This document shows positions 27,736 through 36,814 of a stretch of 64,000 nucleotides of DNA, piece by piece (positions within the stretch are counted from its first letter, which is position 1; each line of letters starts with the position of its first letter). A program made the translations under genes and the position numbers. The notes under the pieces were generated by a model. That model made no database searches. It saw only the letters and a list, made by a program, of their open reading frames with translations, and was not told where the DNA came from. The DNA comes from Polyangium sp. 6x1 (GTDB lineage Bacteria > Myxococcota_A > Polyangia > Polyangiales > Polyangiaceae), in the NCBI RefSeq assembly GCF_029946515.1, contig NZ_JARZHH010000044.1:35400-99399 (forward strand), read 5' to 3'.

Positions 27736-28839
27736 CTAAGCGGAATCGGAAGGCTCGGAGGAGGACTCGTCGCCTTCTTCGCCACCCTCCGCGTCGCTTC
27801 CTCGGAACGTCGCATCGGCGATCTGACAAGCGGTGGCGAGGACCGTTGTGGCGTAGCCACCCTTCGGTAGCACAAAAGAAACAGTGAGCCCGCCGGATGC
27901 GTCAATCGGACGCACCAGCATGTCGGCGACCATGAGCCGCAGCGGGCGTCGGGTGCCCTCGCCGAGGGCGCGGAAGGCCTCGAGTCGGCTCGCGTCGGGC
28001 AGCACCGTGGCGAGCACTTCGCGCTCGATTTCCCGCGGTGCGCCCTCGGGCCAGCGCATCTTCGCGCCGAACATCGGCCCCGTCGGCGAGATGGCCCCGG
28101 CCTCGGCCCGCGCCTTCGCATCGTCGAGATCACGCCCCTCCGCGGGCACGGCAAAAATCCCGCCAGAGTCGTGCTTCTTCGCGATGTCCCCCGGCAGCAC
28201 GGCGGCCCAGGTCCCGGCGGCCACGCGCCGCGCGAGCACCTCGTTGAACAGCATCGACTGCAGCGCCGAGAACAAGAAACGCTGCTCGCGCCGATCCCGC
28301 GGCCCCCGCTCCTCGCCGCGCAGCCACGCGAGCGCACGCGCCGGGTTCTGCCCGTCGCGTCCGAATCGTTGCGGCCCAAACGAGTTCGGCACCCCCACGC
28401 GGCCCGTCTCCGCGAGGCGCTCGCCGACCCGCGCGGCGTCCTCCGGCGCGAGACCGCGCAGCGTGATCGTGAACCGATTGCCCACGAGGTGACCCGGCTT
28501 CAGCTTGTTTCCGTGCCGGCTCGCGTCGAGGATCTCGACGCCGGGCAGCGACACCTGGGCGAGCTTCGCTTCGGCGTCCTCTGCGATCGGCACCTGGATC
28601 GAGATCGTCTGCGTGGTGATCGCGTTGCGATCCTTCATCCCGGCGAAGCCCGTGCTACGCGGGTCGGCGCCGAGGGCGCGGGAGAGATCACGCACCACGT
28701 CGAGCGTGTTTTTTCCCGTCTTGCGCAGGGTGACGTAGAGGTGCTCGCCCTTGCCGCTCGGCGCGTACGCGGGGATCTCCTCGACGACGAAGTCCTCGGG
28801 GCTCGTACGGATCTTGGCGATCGGGAGGGGCGCCTGCAT
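27736..28839 (-). CDS. truD: tRNA pseudouridine(13) synthase TruD
   Basis: A 367-residue member of the TruD family. SPEDFVVEEIP near the start and GFAGMKDRNAITTQ (about residues 64-77), with the catalytic Asp in MKDR, define the family. Later blocks GNRFTITLRG and PNSFGPQRFG also match. It converts U13 of some tRNAs, such as tRNA-Glu, to pseudouridine. The C-terminus carries a short acidic, Ser-rich tail. The gene is divergent from the FGE-like gene at 28956. Confidence 0.95.
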   Translation of the reverse strand: MQAPLPIAKIRTSPEDFVVEEIPAYAPSGKGEHLYVTLRKTGKNTLDVVRDLSRALGADPRSTGFAGMKDRNAITTQTISIQVPIAEDAEAKLAQVSLPGVEILDASRHGNKLKPGHLVGNRFTITLRGLAPEDAARVGERLAETGRVGVPNSFGPQRFGRDGQNPARALAWLRGEERGPRDRREQRFLFSALQSMLFNEVLARRVAAGTWAAVLPGDIAKKHDSGGIFAVPAEGRDLDDAKARAEAGAISPTGPMFGAKMRWPEGAPREIEREVLATVLPDASRLEAFRALGEGTRRPLRLMVADMLVRPIDASGGLTVSFVLPKGGYATTVLATACQIADATFRGSDAEGGEEGDESSSEPSDSA

Positions 28840-28955
28840 GGGCGGCAGAGGTTGACCGAAAACCGAGGCCCGTCCAAGCGACCACGGCGCATTTGCCCCG
28901 ACCGGAAGCTTTCGGTATGAGTCGACGAGGTGGCTCGCTCGTCCTTCATGGCGCC

Positions 28956-29711
28956 ATGAAGCCCTTCGTCTTTTTCCGCTCTCCTCCGGCTCTGGGCCTC
29001 GCGGCCGTCGCGCTGCTCGCGGCGACCTTGCCCGCGCCTTCGGAGGCGGAGGCGAAGGGGAAGAAGTGCGCCGAGGGCATGGTGAGCGTGGCCGGCAAGT
29101 ACTGCATCGACACGTACGAGGCGCACGTCGTCGAGATCGTCGGGAAGAACAAGACGAAGGCGCACTCGCCGTACCAGCCCATCGCGGGCCTCCGCGTGAA
29201 GGCCGTGAGCAAGAAGGGCAAGGTCCCGCAGGCGTACATCAGCCGCGATCAGGCCGAGGAGGCGTGCAAGAACGCGGGCAAACGCCTCTGCGCGGACGAC
29301 GAGTGGATCGGCGCCTGCAAAGGCAAGAAGCCCACGACGTTCCCGTACGGGAGCGATCACGTCTCCGGCGTCTGCAACGACGGCGGTTTCTCCTCGTTCA
29401 ACGCGCTTTACGGCGTCGCGGGCGGCCCGCCGCCGCAGGAGGCGTACACGTTCGCGAACATGAACGACGAGCGCCTCAACCAGATGAAGGGCACGCTCGC
29501 GAAGAGCGGCGCGCACAAGAAGTGCAAGTCGAGCTACGGCGCCTTCGACATGGTCGGCAACCTGCACGAGTGGACCGCCTCGAAGTCGGGCACGTTCCGC
29601 GGCGGCTACTACCTCGACACGCACCAGAACGGCGACGGCTGCGACTACAAGACGACCGCGCACAACGCGCGGTACCACGACTACTCGACGGGCTTCCGCT
29701 GCTGCCAATGA
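28956..29711 (+). CDS. secreted FGE/SUMF1-like protein
   Basis: A 251-residue protein with a signal peptide (about residues 1-30). The mature domain resembles the formylglycine-generating enzyme fold: MVSVAGKYCIDTYE near its start, the RDQAEEACKNAGKRLCADDEWIGAC block, VGNLHEWTAS, and the end TGFRCCQ. Known FGE proteins need a pair of cysteines for copper; here the second position of the closing motif is doubled (FRCC). Many secreted members are binding domains without enzyme activity, which is the cautious call. I used the ATG at 28956 because the signal peptide begins there. A related protein is at 58201-59358. Confidence 0.78.
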   Translation: MKPFVFFRSPPALGLAAVALLAATLPAPSEAEAKGKKCAEGMVSVAGKYCIDTYEAHVVEIVGKNKTKAHSPYQPIAGLRVKAVSKKGKVPQAYISRDQAEEACKNAGKRLCADDEWIGACKGKKPTTFPYGSDHVSGVCNDGGFSSFNALYGVAGGPPPQEAYTFANMNDERLNQMKGTLAKSGAHKKCKSSYGAFDMVGNLHEWTASKSGTFRGGYYLDTHQNGDGCDYKTTAHNARYHDYSTGFRCCQ

Positions 29712-29717
29712 AGCCAG

Positions 29718-29767
29718 AGGGTGTGCCCCAAGCGTCGCGAGCTGCGCAGCAGCTTGGGGAATACCCT
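29718..29767. terminator. bidirectional terminator-like hairpin
   Basis: Between the stop codons of convergent genes lies an inverted repeat: AGGGT...CCCCAAGC pairs with GCTTGGGG...ACCCT across an 18-base loop, with a three-base internal loop. There is no T tract. Its position right after both genes fits a two-way transcription end. Confidence 0.6.
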
Positions 29768-29768
29768 T

Positions 29769-31298
29769 TCAGAGTTCGTGCGGCATGAGATCGCGCGGGC
29801 TTCGCCAGTACTGAAGCGGCGAGTACGCGAGCATGTTCGACACGCGCGACGTGTAGATGCAGGCGAACTCCTCGACCTGATCGCCGAAGCTGCTCGGCTC
29901 GATCGATTCCTTCAAGAGCGAGCCCCAGTAGGGGTGGAAGCGCTGATCGATCTCGCGCTCGAGCTTCGTCGCCTCCGCGTCCACCGCGCGCAGCATGCCG
30001 CGGATCCGCTCCACGGCGCGCTTCGCCCTCCCTCGCTCGGCCTCGTACGAGATGCCGTTCCCGCTCCCGTTCGCGTGCCCGTTCTTCGCCGCCTGCGCCG
30101 CGTCCTCGATCTTGCGCGTCAGGTCCTTGTACCGCTGCTGGTAGTACCGGAGCTGATCTTCGAGCTCGTCCCGCCGCTGCTCGAGCTCCGCGCTCTTCTG
30201 GTGCTCCTCGCGGCACATCTCGTGCGCGATCACCTCGGCTTCCATCTCCTGGATGATCATCGCCGTGCGCCAGGCCGACTCTTTCTTGGACCTCAAAATA
30301 TCGCCGTAGATGTGATCGCCGACGTAGAGGATCCGGTCGCCGCCGATGCCGAGGGCGGCTTCGAGGTCGTGCAGGTTGCCGCCCTCGTAGATCACGCCTC
30401 GTTCGAGCGGGTACGTCGCGGGGCGCAGGTTCTCTCCGTCCCGTTCGAGCAGCGGCCTGCGCTCCTGGAAGAACGCCGGCTTCTGCGCCGCCACGATGAT
30501 CAGATCGAAGTAGTGGCGGAAGCTCGGGTACTCCGGCATCGCGTCGCCGAGCAGGTACGTCATCATCCGCTCGGTGTAGGGCCAGCGCGAGTTCGTCAGC
30601 AAAAAGAGGCGCTTGCCCGCCGAGCGCAGCTTGTGCAGCGTCGGCGCGAGCAAGGGGTCGCGATCGATGAACCGCGGCAGATCCCCGAGCACCACGTCCA
30701 GGATGGACCCATCGCGGTGCGCCTCGTCGATGCACTCGCGGATGTCCGTGAAGAGCGTCGCGTAGTCGAGCTCGATGCGACGCGCCTCGAACGCCTCGAC
30801 GATCCCCGTGTAGAGCGCGACCTCGCTCAGCGCGTAGAGCGTGTCGATGAAGTGGTAGCGGCCGGTGTTCGGCTTGACGCGCTTCTGGTGGTAGAGCGAG
30901 CGGAGCTCCTCTTTCGTGAGCTCACGCAGGCCGTGGTAGCCTTTGTGGACCACCTTGAAGCGGTCCATCTTGAGGACGTTCCCGGCCTTCTTGTCGATCA
31001 AGAGCCCGCGGATCGGGAAGTCGATGGGCCAGGTGATCCCGCGGAGGACGTCCTCGTCGTAGCCGCGCTTGGCGAGCTTGGGGATCACGGCGTCGATGGA
31101 CAGCTTGTCCATCTCGACCTGGTTGTAGATCGCCAGGGTGTAGTCCATGTCGAACCCCACCCAGTCGATCCCCGCCATCTTCAGGTTGCGGTTCACGAAC
31201 ACCCGACGCGTGCGCGGGATTCGCGCCGGCGCGGTCGGGGTGAGATGCCCCTCGAACGGTAGAGAGAGCTGTTCGAACGCCACGGGACCCACAGCCAT
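29769..31298 (-). CDS. HAD-IG family 5'-nucleotidase
   Basis: A 509-residue protein of the cytosolic purine 5'-nucleotidase-like group. Motif I is GFDMDYTLAIY (about residues 47-57) with the nucleophile Asp. LFLLTNSRWPYT is motif II, and ILYVGDHIYGDIL near residue 322 is motif IV with the metal Asps. The C-terminal 150 residues are helical and coiled-coil-like (about 345-400). The family removes phosphate from nucleoside monophosphates, though substrates vary. It is a single gene, facing the FGE-like gene. Confidence 0.9.
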   Translation of the reverse strand: MAVGPVAFEQLSLPFEGHLTPTAPARIPRTRRVFVNRNLKMAGIDWVGFDMDYTLAIYNQVEMDKLSIDAVIPKLAKRGYDEDVLRGITWPIDFPIRGLLIDKKAGNVLKMDRFKVVHKGYHGLRELTKEELRSLYHQKRVKPNTGRYHFIDTLYALSEVALYTGIVEAFEARRIELDYATLFTDIRECIDEAHRDGSILDVVLGDLPRFIDRDPLLAPTLHKLRSAGKRLFLLTNSRWPYTERMMTYLLGDAMPEYPSFRHYFDLIIVAAQKPAFFQERRPLLERDGENLRPATYPLERGVIYEGGNLHDLEAALGIGGDRILYVGDHIYGDILRSKKESAWRTAMIIQEMEAEVIAHEMCREEHQKSAELEQRRDELEDQLRYYQQRYKDLTRKIEDAAQAAKNGHANGSGNGISYEAERGRAKRAVERIRGMLRAVDAEATKLEREIDQRFHPYWGSLLKESIEPSSFGDQVEEFACIYTSRVSNMLAYSPLQYWRSPRDLMPHEL

Positions 31299-31462
31299 CC
31301 TACCTCATCCGCAGCACATAGGCGCGCCGTCCACGTTGCACGCGTGCGTTCTTGTTCCAGCCCGCTCCTCTTCGCTCGCTCGTCCGCCTTCTCCGCGAGC
31401 CGCCCGTGCCCGCTCGGCCTCCTTGCGCTATCGTCGGCCTGCACCTTCCGCCCCAGGCAGCG

Positions 31463-32353
31463 ATGACGAAGAACAGGGAGAGCGGCCCGCTGCGGCGCCC
31501 CACGTCGTGGTGGCTCGGCATGCTGCGCAGGCGGGCCGAGCGGATGTACGAAGAGAAGCTCGATCTCGGTGAGCCCATCGTGTGGGCGTCCGAGGCGGAG
31601 CGGCAGGCGGCGATCGCCTTCTTCAACGCGGCCTTCCGCGCCGAGGAGTCGGGCCTGCGCCAGGCCCACGAGCTCGCCGACGAGATCGCCTCGTGGGATC
31701 CCGAGCTTGCCGAGTGCCTGCGCCTCTACGGCGACGAAGAAGGCTGGCATCGCGAGCTGATCACCGAGTTCCTCGCCTACCTTGGCGGTGAGGTCCGCCC
31801 GATGGGCCGCGTCACGGGCACCTTCTACCGCCTCTACGGCCGGGCCAAGCGCATCGAGACGATCGTCCTCACGAACCTCATGTTCGAGACGATCGGCTCG
31901 ACGACCTACCGCCTCGCGTTGCGCCGCGCGCGCCACCCGGCCGTGCGCCACATGCTCACGATCCTCACGCGCGACGAGTCCTTCCACGTCCCGCTGAACG
32001 TGCACTTTCTCCGCGAGACCCTCGCGCGAAACCCGGGCACCTCGCGCCTGCGCCTGCAGGTGATCCACGACGTGCTCTTCGTGGCGCTCCTGCTCTCGTC
32101 CTACGCGAGCCGCCGCCGCGCCGAGGCCTTCGATCACATCCCGTTCCGCGTCCTCTGCCGCGGCTACGCCGAGCACCTCGCGCGCCTCTTCGTGAAGGAG
32201 GACGATCTCCGCCTGCATCCGCCGCGCCTCGTGCTCTGGCTCTTCGGCCTCACGGACGAAGCGCTCCGCGAGGGCGAGGACACGTCGGCGGTGAGCGTGC
32301 GCGCCGCGGAGGCCGCCGTGGATCGCGAGCGCGTCGCGGTCACGGCGCTGTGA
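31463..32353 (+). CDS. ferritin-like diiron protein
   Basis: A 296-residue all-helical protein. Two ExxH motifs (EGWH at about residue 93 and ESFH at about 173), each preceded by a single Glu in a helix (EESGL, ETIGSTTYR), make a complete diiron site of the ferritin-like superfamily. The family includes oxidases such as the AurF-type N-oxygenases and simple ferritin relatives; neither can be chosen here. The ATG at 31463 was preferred because upstream codons have no helical or family character. The stop overlaps the GTG of the ABC ATPase by four bases, forming an operon with an exporter. Confidence 0.75.
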   Translation: MTKNRESGPLRRPTSWWLGMLRRRAERMYEEKLDLGEPIVWASEAERQAAIAFFNAAFRAEESGLRQAHELADEIASWDPELAECLRLYGDEEGWHRELITEFLAYLGGEVRPMGRVTGTFYRLYGRAKRIETIVLTNLMFETIGSTTYRLALRRARHPAVRHMLTILTRDESFHVPLNVHFLRETLARNPGTSRLRLQVIHDVLFVALLLSSYASRRRAEAFDHIPFRVLCRGYAEHLARLFVKEDDLRLHPPRLVLWLFGLTDEALREGEDTSAVSVRAAEAAVDRERVAVTAL

Positions 32354-33048
32354 GCGTCCCGGCCATCCGCACCCGCGGCCTCTCCCGCGTGCACGAAGGC
32401 GGCCGCGACGCGCGCCGGGCCCTCGCGGACGTGGAGATCTCCGTCGAGGAGGGCGAGTTCGTTTGTGTCCTCGGCCCGAGCGGATCGGGCAAGAGCACCC
32501 TGCTCGCCGTGATCGGCGGGCTCGATCGTGGCTACCAGGGACAGGTCGAGCTCTTCGGCGAGGACCTCGGCCGCATGAGCGACGCCGCCCTCGCGCGCCT
32601 GCGCGGCGAGCGCATCGGCTTCGTCTTTCAGCACTTCCACCTCTTGCATCACCTCACCGTGATCGAGAACGTCACGACGCCCGCGCTTTTCGATCCGCGC
32701 GGCGACGATGAAGGTTGCGTCGCCCGCGCGAAGGAGCTCCTCGAACGGCTCGGCCTCGCCGATCGGGCTGGCGACACGCCCGCCGAGCTCTCGGGCGGGC
32801 AGCGGCAACGCGTGGCGATCGCGCGCGCGCTCCTCCGCAAACCCAAGCTCCTCCTCTGCGACGAGCCCACCGGCAACCTCGATGAAGCCACGGGCGCGCG
32901 CATCATCGAGCTCTTCGAGGAGCTGCATCGCGAGGAGCGCCTCACGATCGTGGCCGTCACGCACGAAGAGCGCCTCGCGCGCGCCGCGAGCCGCATCCTC
33001 CGCCTGCGCGACGGCCGCGTGGATGCCGCGAACGAGGAGCCCGCATGA
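32350..33048 (+). CDS. ABC transporter ATP-binding protein (LolD/MacB type)
   Basis: A 232-residue ATPase. Walker A is LGPSGSGKST, the Q-loop follows in FVFQHFHLLHH, the signature is LSGGQRQRVAIARAL and Walker B is LLLCDEPTGNLD. VAVTHEE holds the switch His. The GxxFQ and LSGGQ contexts fit the LolD/MacB group that works with FtsX-type permeases. The gene starts with GTG inside the preceding stop codon and overlaps the permease gene by four bases. Confidence 0.95.
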   Translation: MSVPAIRTRGLSRVHEGGRDARRALADVEISVEEGEFVCVLGPSGSGKSTLLAVIGGLDRGYQGQVELFGEDLGRMSDAALARLRGERIGFVFQHFHLLHHLTVIENVTTPALFDPRGDDEGCVARAKELLERLGLADRAGDTPAELSGGQRQRVAIARALLRKPKLLLCDEPTGNLDEATGARIIELFEELHREERLTIVAVTHEERLARAASRILRLRDGRVDAANEEPA

Positions 33049-34436
33049 AGCTCGCCGCCCTGGTCCGCCTCGTGCGCCGCGACCTCGCGCGTGCGCGCCG
33101 CGCCCTCGCTGGCAGCGCCTTCGGCATCGCCGCGGGCACGGCCACGCTCGTGTTTTTCCTCGCCCTTGGCCTCGGCGTGCGCTCCGTTCTGCTCGGCGAG
33201 GTTTTTCCCATCGATCGGATCGAGCTCGAACCACCAAAAGCCAAGGATCCGGGCCTGCTCGGCTTGCTCCTCGGCGGCGGCGGCGAGCCCACGGGGATCT
33301 CGCCCGACGACGTCGCGAAGCTCGCCGCGCTCCCCGGCGCCTCACGCGTTCGTCCCAAGCTCTCCTTCGCCTTCCCCGCGAGCGCGCGCGGCGGCCGCGA
33401 GATCCTCGGCCACGACGTCGGCGCCGGCGAGCTGCCCGGCGACGGCATCGATCCCGCGCTCGCCGCGAACGACGTGAAGCCCGGCCTCTTCGTCGATCCG
33501 ATGGACACGCCCGGCCCCGCCTGCACCGACGACGCCGCCTGCGCCGGCGGCGCGTACTGCGAGCGCGCGGAAGGCGCGGCCGAGGGACGCTGCTCGGCGC
33601 CCGTACCCGCGATCGTCAGCCGTTACCTCGTCGAGATCTTCGACAAGAGCATCGCGCCTGCGCACGGCTTTCCGGCCGTCGGCGAGACGCTCCTCGGCCG
33701 CGCGCAGGGCATCACGTTCACGATTCGCCTCGGCGAGAGCCTGCTCGGGCGGGCCAAGCTGGGCAGCCCTCGCACGATCAAGGCGCGCATCGTCGGCATC
33801 TCGGGCAGCGCCACCGACCTCGGCCTCACGTTCCCGCTCGGCGTCGTTCGCCGCTGGAACCGCGAGTTCGGCGGCGACCGCGCGGCCGAGCGGTATTCGA
33901 GCGCCGTCGTCGAGGCGCGCTCGGGCGCCGAGGTCGCGGGCATCATCGACGCGGGCGCGCGCATGGGTTTGTCCCCGAAGGACACACGCGCGCGCGACGT
34001 GAGCGTCCTCGTCTCGGGCGTGATGGCGCTGCTCTCGCTCGTGGCGGGCATCGTCCTCGTCGTCAGCGCGTCGAGCATCACGCAGACGTTCCGCGCCCTC
34101 GTCCTCGAGCGCCGCGCCGAGATCGCCCTGTATCGTGCGGTCGGCGCCACGGCGGGCGAGATCGGCGCGTGGACGGTCTCGCTCGCGGCCGTCGTCGGCT
34201 TCTTCGCGGGCGCCGTGGGCCTCCTCGTCGCGCGGATCCTCGCATTCCTCGCCGACTGGGCTGCCGCCGAGAAGCTCCCGGACTTCCCGTTCAAGCCCGA
34301 CACCTTTTTCGCGTTCCCCTGGTGGCTCTGGCTCCTCGGCATGGGCTTTTCCATTCTGTTTTCGGTCCTCGGCGCCATCGGCCCCGCGCGGGCTGCCGCG
34401 AAGGTCGATCCGGCGCGGGCGCTCGCGGGGAGCTAA
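33045..34436 (+). CDS. FtsX-domain ABC transporter permease
   Basis: A 463-residue permease. One membrane helix near residues 20-45 is followed by a large extracytoplasmic domain (about 50-315) with an unusual Cys-bearing loop (ACTDDAACAGGAYCERAEG at about residue 160). Three helices then follow, in the C-terminal FtsX domain (LLSLVAGIVLVVSASS, WTVSLAAVVGFFAGA, WLWLLGMGFSILFS). It forms a MacB/LolC-like exporter with the ATPase upstream. Substrate is unknown; context with a diiron protein hints at a small molecule or lipoprotein cargo. Confidence 0.9.
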   Translation: MKLAALVRLVRRDLARARRALAGSAFGIAAGTATLVFFLALGLGVRSVLLGEVFPIDRIELEPPKAKDPGLLGLLLGGGGEPTGISPDDVAKLAALPGASRVRPKLSFAFPASARGGREILGHDVGAGELPGDGIDPALAANDVKPGLFVDPMDTPGPACTDDAACAGGAYCERAEGAAEGRCSAPVPAIVSRYLVEIFDKSIAPAHGFPAVGETLLGRAQGITFTIRLGESLLGRAKLGSPRTIKARIVGISGSATDLGLTFPLGVVRRWNREFGGDRAAERYSSAVVEARSGAEVAGIIDAGARMGLSPKDTRARDVSVLVSGVMALLSLVAGIVLVVSASSITQTFRALVLERRAEIALYRAVGATAGEIGAWTVSLAAVVGFFAGAVGLLVARILAFLADWAAAEKLPDFPFKPDTFFAFPWWLWLLGMGFSILFSVLGAIGPARAAAKVDPARALAGS

Positions 34437-34484
34437 ACCGGCTTCGTCACACTTCGCCTGTCTCCACCGATAGGGGACAGCGCC

Positions 34485-35291
34485 ATGCCTCGATCCCTCC
34501 TATTCCTCCTCCTCCTCGCCACGATTCTCTTCACCGCGACCTCGGCCCAGGCCGCCGAGCCGCTCGTCATTCAAGTCATCGTCCCCCTTTGCTCGAATGC
34601 CCAGATCGATTGCGGCAGCAACGTCGCCGGCGATCCCGACCGCCTCGACACGAACCTCTACTGGGGCGCTGCCTTTGGCCACCGCCGCTACTTCGATCGC
34701 AAAAAGAGCGGCTTTTCCCGCATCGCCATCCTCTCCGCCGAGGGACCGCGCCTCGAACGCGTGATCTATCGCCGCCTCGTCCCGGCCGAGCCTTTCGGCG
34801 GCAAACCCGGCGAGACCCGCGAGCAAATCGTCGTGCTCGACGCCTACCACGGCGACTCCATCGATCGTGCCGTCGAGGCCTTCTGGCGCCTCGCCACCCG
34901 CGGCGGACGAATTCATTTCCGCGACGGCGACAAAGATCGCGACGAGCGCATTTCAGTCGCCGGCTACGCAGGCCACAACCGCCTGATGGACGGCGTGCGC
35001 CTCCCGCCCCCGCCAAACCCTGACGAGCGCGCCCGTGCCGTTCCTTCGTTCGTCCTCGCCTGCGACTCCGAGCCTTATTTCGGCCCCGCCTTGCGCGCCG
35101 CGGGCTCGGAGACGTGGCTCATGACCCGCTCGCTCATGGCCCCCGAGGGATACGTCCTCGACGCCGTCGTCACCGCGGTCGGCGAGCATGCGCCTCCCAC
35201 CCTCATTCGTGATCGCGCCGTCGCCGCCTACGCGAAATGGCAAAAGCTCTCCCGCGGCGCCGCGGGCACCATCTTCGCAAAGCCCCGCTGA
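34485..35291 (+). CDS. secreted protein, possible caspase-like fold
   Basis: A 268-residue protein with a signal peptide (about residues 1-24, ending AQAAEP). I do not recognise the family. Two short blocks stand out: ISVAGYAGHNRLMDG (about residue 160) and PSFVLACDSEPYF (about residue 186). A His after a hydrophobic strand and a Cys after a hydrophobic strand ending in Ala-Cys recall clan CD cysteine peptidases, although the usual His-Gly is Gly-His-Asn here. It follows the ABC permease by 48 bases and may be in the same transcript. Confidence 0.6.
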   Translation: MPRSLLFLLLLATILFTATSAQAAEPLVIQVIVPLCSNAQIDCGSNVAGDPDRLDTNLYWGAAFGHRRYFDRKKSGFSRIAILSAEGPRLERVIYRRLVPAEPFGGKPGETREQIVVLDAYHGDSIDRAVEAFWRLATRGGRIHFRDGDKDRDERISVAGYAGHNRLMDGVRLPPPPNPDERARAVPSFVLACDSEPYFGPALRAAGSETWLMTRSLMAPEGYVLDAVVTAVGEHAPPTLIRDRAVAAYAKWQKLSRGAAGTIFAKPR

Positions 35292-35350
35292 TCACCGCCC
35301 GCCCCGCGGATTCTCCTGAGGCTCGGGTGGCGGGACGAACGAGCCCATCG

Positions 35351-36814
35351 TCACCTCTTTTTGACCTCGAACAGATGCGCGCCGTACGCCGGCAGCTCCA
35401 CGTAGAGCCCGCGCCGATCATCGAGCAGCTCGTCCCCGCTGCGCCGGTATTCCTTGCCTTCGATGCGGTCGACGAGCTGCACGTTTCTCCCCGCGATCCC
35501 CGCGAGATCCAGCGTCAGCTTGCATTGCCCGCGCGACGGGCCGAAGTTCACCACGACGACCACGGCGCTCGCCCGTGAATCCCAGCGGTAGGCGATGAAC
35601 GATTCGAAGCTCGTGCTCCCCGGCCCCGCGGTGCGCGGCGGGACCATCGCGAAGCGGCCGCGCCGGAGCACGTCGAGCTTCATCGCGGACAAGAGCGCGT
35701 GGTGAAACGCGACGCTCGCCTCGTCCACGCGCTCGTCCGCGCGCCGCGCGAGCTGCACCGGCGCCCGGACCTTTCGCCCTTCGAGCTGCCCATCGTGGAA
35801 AAACCGCATCCCCGGCGCGGTCCCGAGCAGCACCGTGGCCGCCTTGCGCCGATCGGGCGGCAGCGCGGACGCGATTCGCGGCTCGTCGTGGTTTTCCAAG
35901 AATCGCGCCGAGCGCGCCTGGTAATCGAACGACCCGGAGAGGTGCCCGCGCACCGCGTGCGCCGAGCCGTGCAAGAGCCGGTCGTACATGCTCTTGTCGT
36001 ACGTGTAATCGAATCCGAGCGTCTGCAGCCGCCATTCGAGGTCCCAGTACGCCTCGGCGAGCAGCACGAAATTCGGATATCGCTCCCGCACCGCGTCGAT
36101 CGCCTCGGCCCAGAACTCGCCCTCGGCCTCCCGCGTCCCCTCGGCGCGCCGCGCGTGGGCCCACGTCCGCCGGAACACGTCGGAGAGCACGAGCATCGCC
36201 ATGTCGCAACGCACGCCGTCACAACGCGAAGCGACGTCGACGAGCGCCTCGATGGACGCAAAGCGCGTCTCTTTCGCGCGGAAATCGAGCTGCGCGGTGT
36301 CGGTCCAGGGCGGAAAATACGGATCCTTCCCGCACGCGATCCGCCCGTTCGCCTCCCGCACGAAGAGCTCCGGCCGCTCCGTGATCCAGTGGTGATCGCG
36401 CGCCAGGTGGTTCGGCACGAAATCGAGAAGGAGCCCGATCCCGCGCGCCCGGAGCCTCTCGCGCAGCACGGCGAGCGCCTCGTCTCCGCCGAGCGACGGA
36501 TCGACCGCGTACCGCGCCACCGCGAACGGCGATCCGATCACGTCCGAAGGCTCGAGATCGGGAAGCGCCCGCTCGTATTCGGCGCGCAGCGAAGCGGTCT
36601 CCTGCGCGATCCTCGGCCCGATCGCGCCGAGGGTCCAGACGCCCATCAGGTACACGTAATCGAAGCCGAGCCGCGCGAGCCGATCGAGCTCCTCGTCGGG
36701 CACGTCCGCGAGCGTGACGCGCGCGCCTTTCGTACGCCCGAGATCGTGGAGCCACATGCGCGCGAAGATCTCGTACAGGGCCGGACTGTGAACGCTCGTA
36801 TCACCAAGGATCAT
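35351..36814 (-). CDS. alpha-amylase family glycoside hydrolase (GH13)
   Basis: A 487-residue GH13 protein. All four conserved regions are present: DFVPNH (131-136), GVRCD with Arg202 and nucleophile Asp204, the LLAEAYWD acid/base Glu254, and FLENHD with Asp310. There is no signal peptide, so it is cytoplasmic. The C-terminal 90 residues form the usual beta domain. The substrate could be maltooligosaccharide, glycogen or trehalose-like sugars. Its ATG overlaps the end of the AOR gene by four bases, an unusual partner for an amylase. Confidence 0.93.
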   Translation of the reverse strand: MILGDTSVHSPALYEIFARMWLHDLGRTKGARVTLADVPDEELDRLARLGFDYVYLMGVWTLGAIGPRIAQETASLRAEYERALPDLEPSDVIGSPFAVARYAVDPSLGGDEALAVLRERLRARGIGLLLDFVPNHLARDHHWITERPELFVREANGRIACGKDPYFPPWTDTAQLDFRAKETRFASIEALVDVASRCDGVRCDMAMLVLSDVFRRTWAHARRAEGTREAEGEFWAEAIDAVRERYPNFVLLAEAYWDLEWRLQTLGFDYTYDKSMYDRLLHGSAHAVRGHLSGSFDYQARSARFLENHDEPRIASALPPDRRKAATVLLGTAPGMRFFHDGQLEGRKVRAPVQLARRADERVDEASVAFHHALLSAMKLDVLRRGRFAMVPPRTAGPGSTSFESFIAYRWDSRASAVVVVVNFGPSRGQCKLTLDLAGIAGRNVQLVDRIEGKEYRRSGDELLDDRRGLYVELPAYGAHLFEVKKR

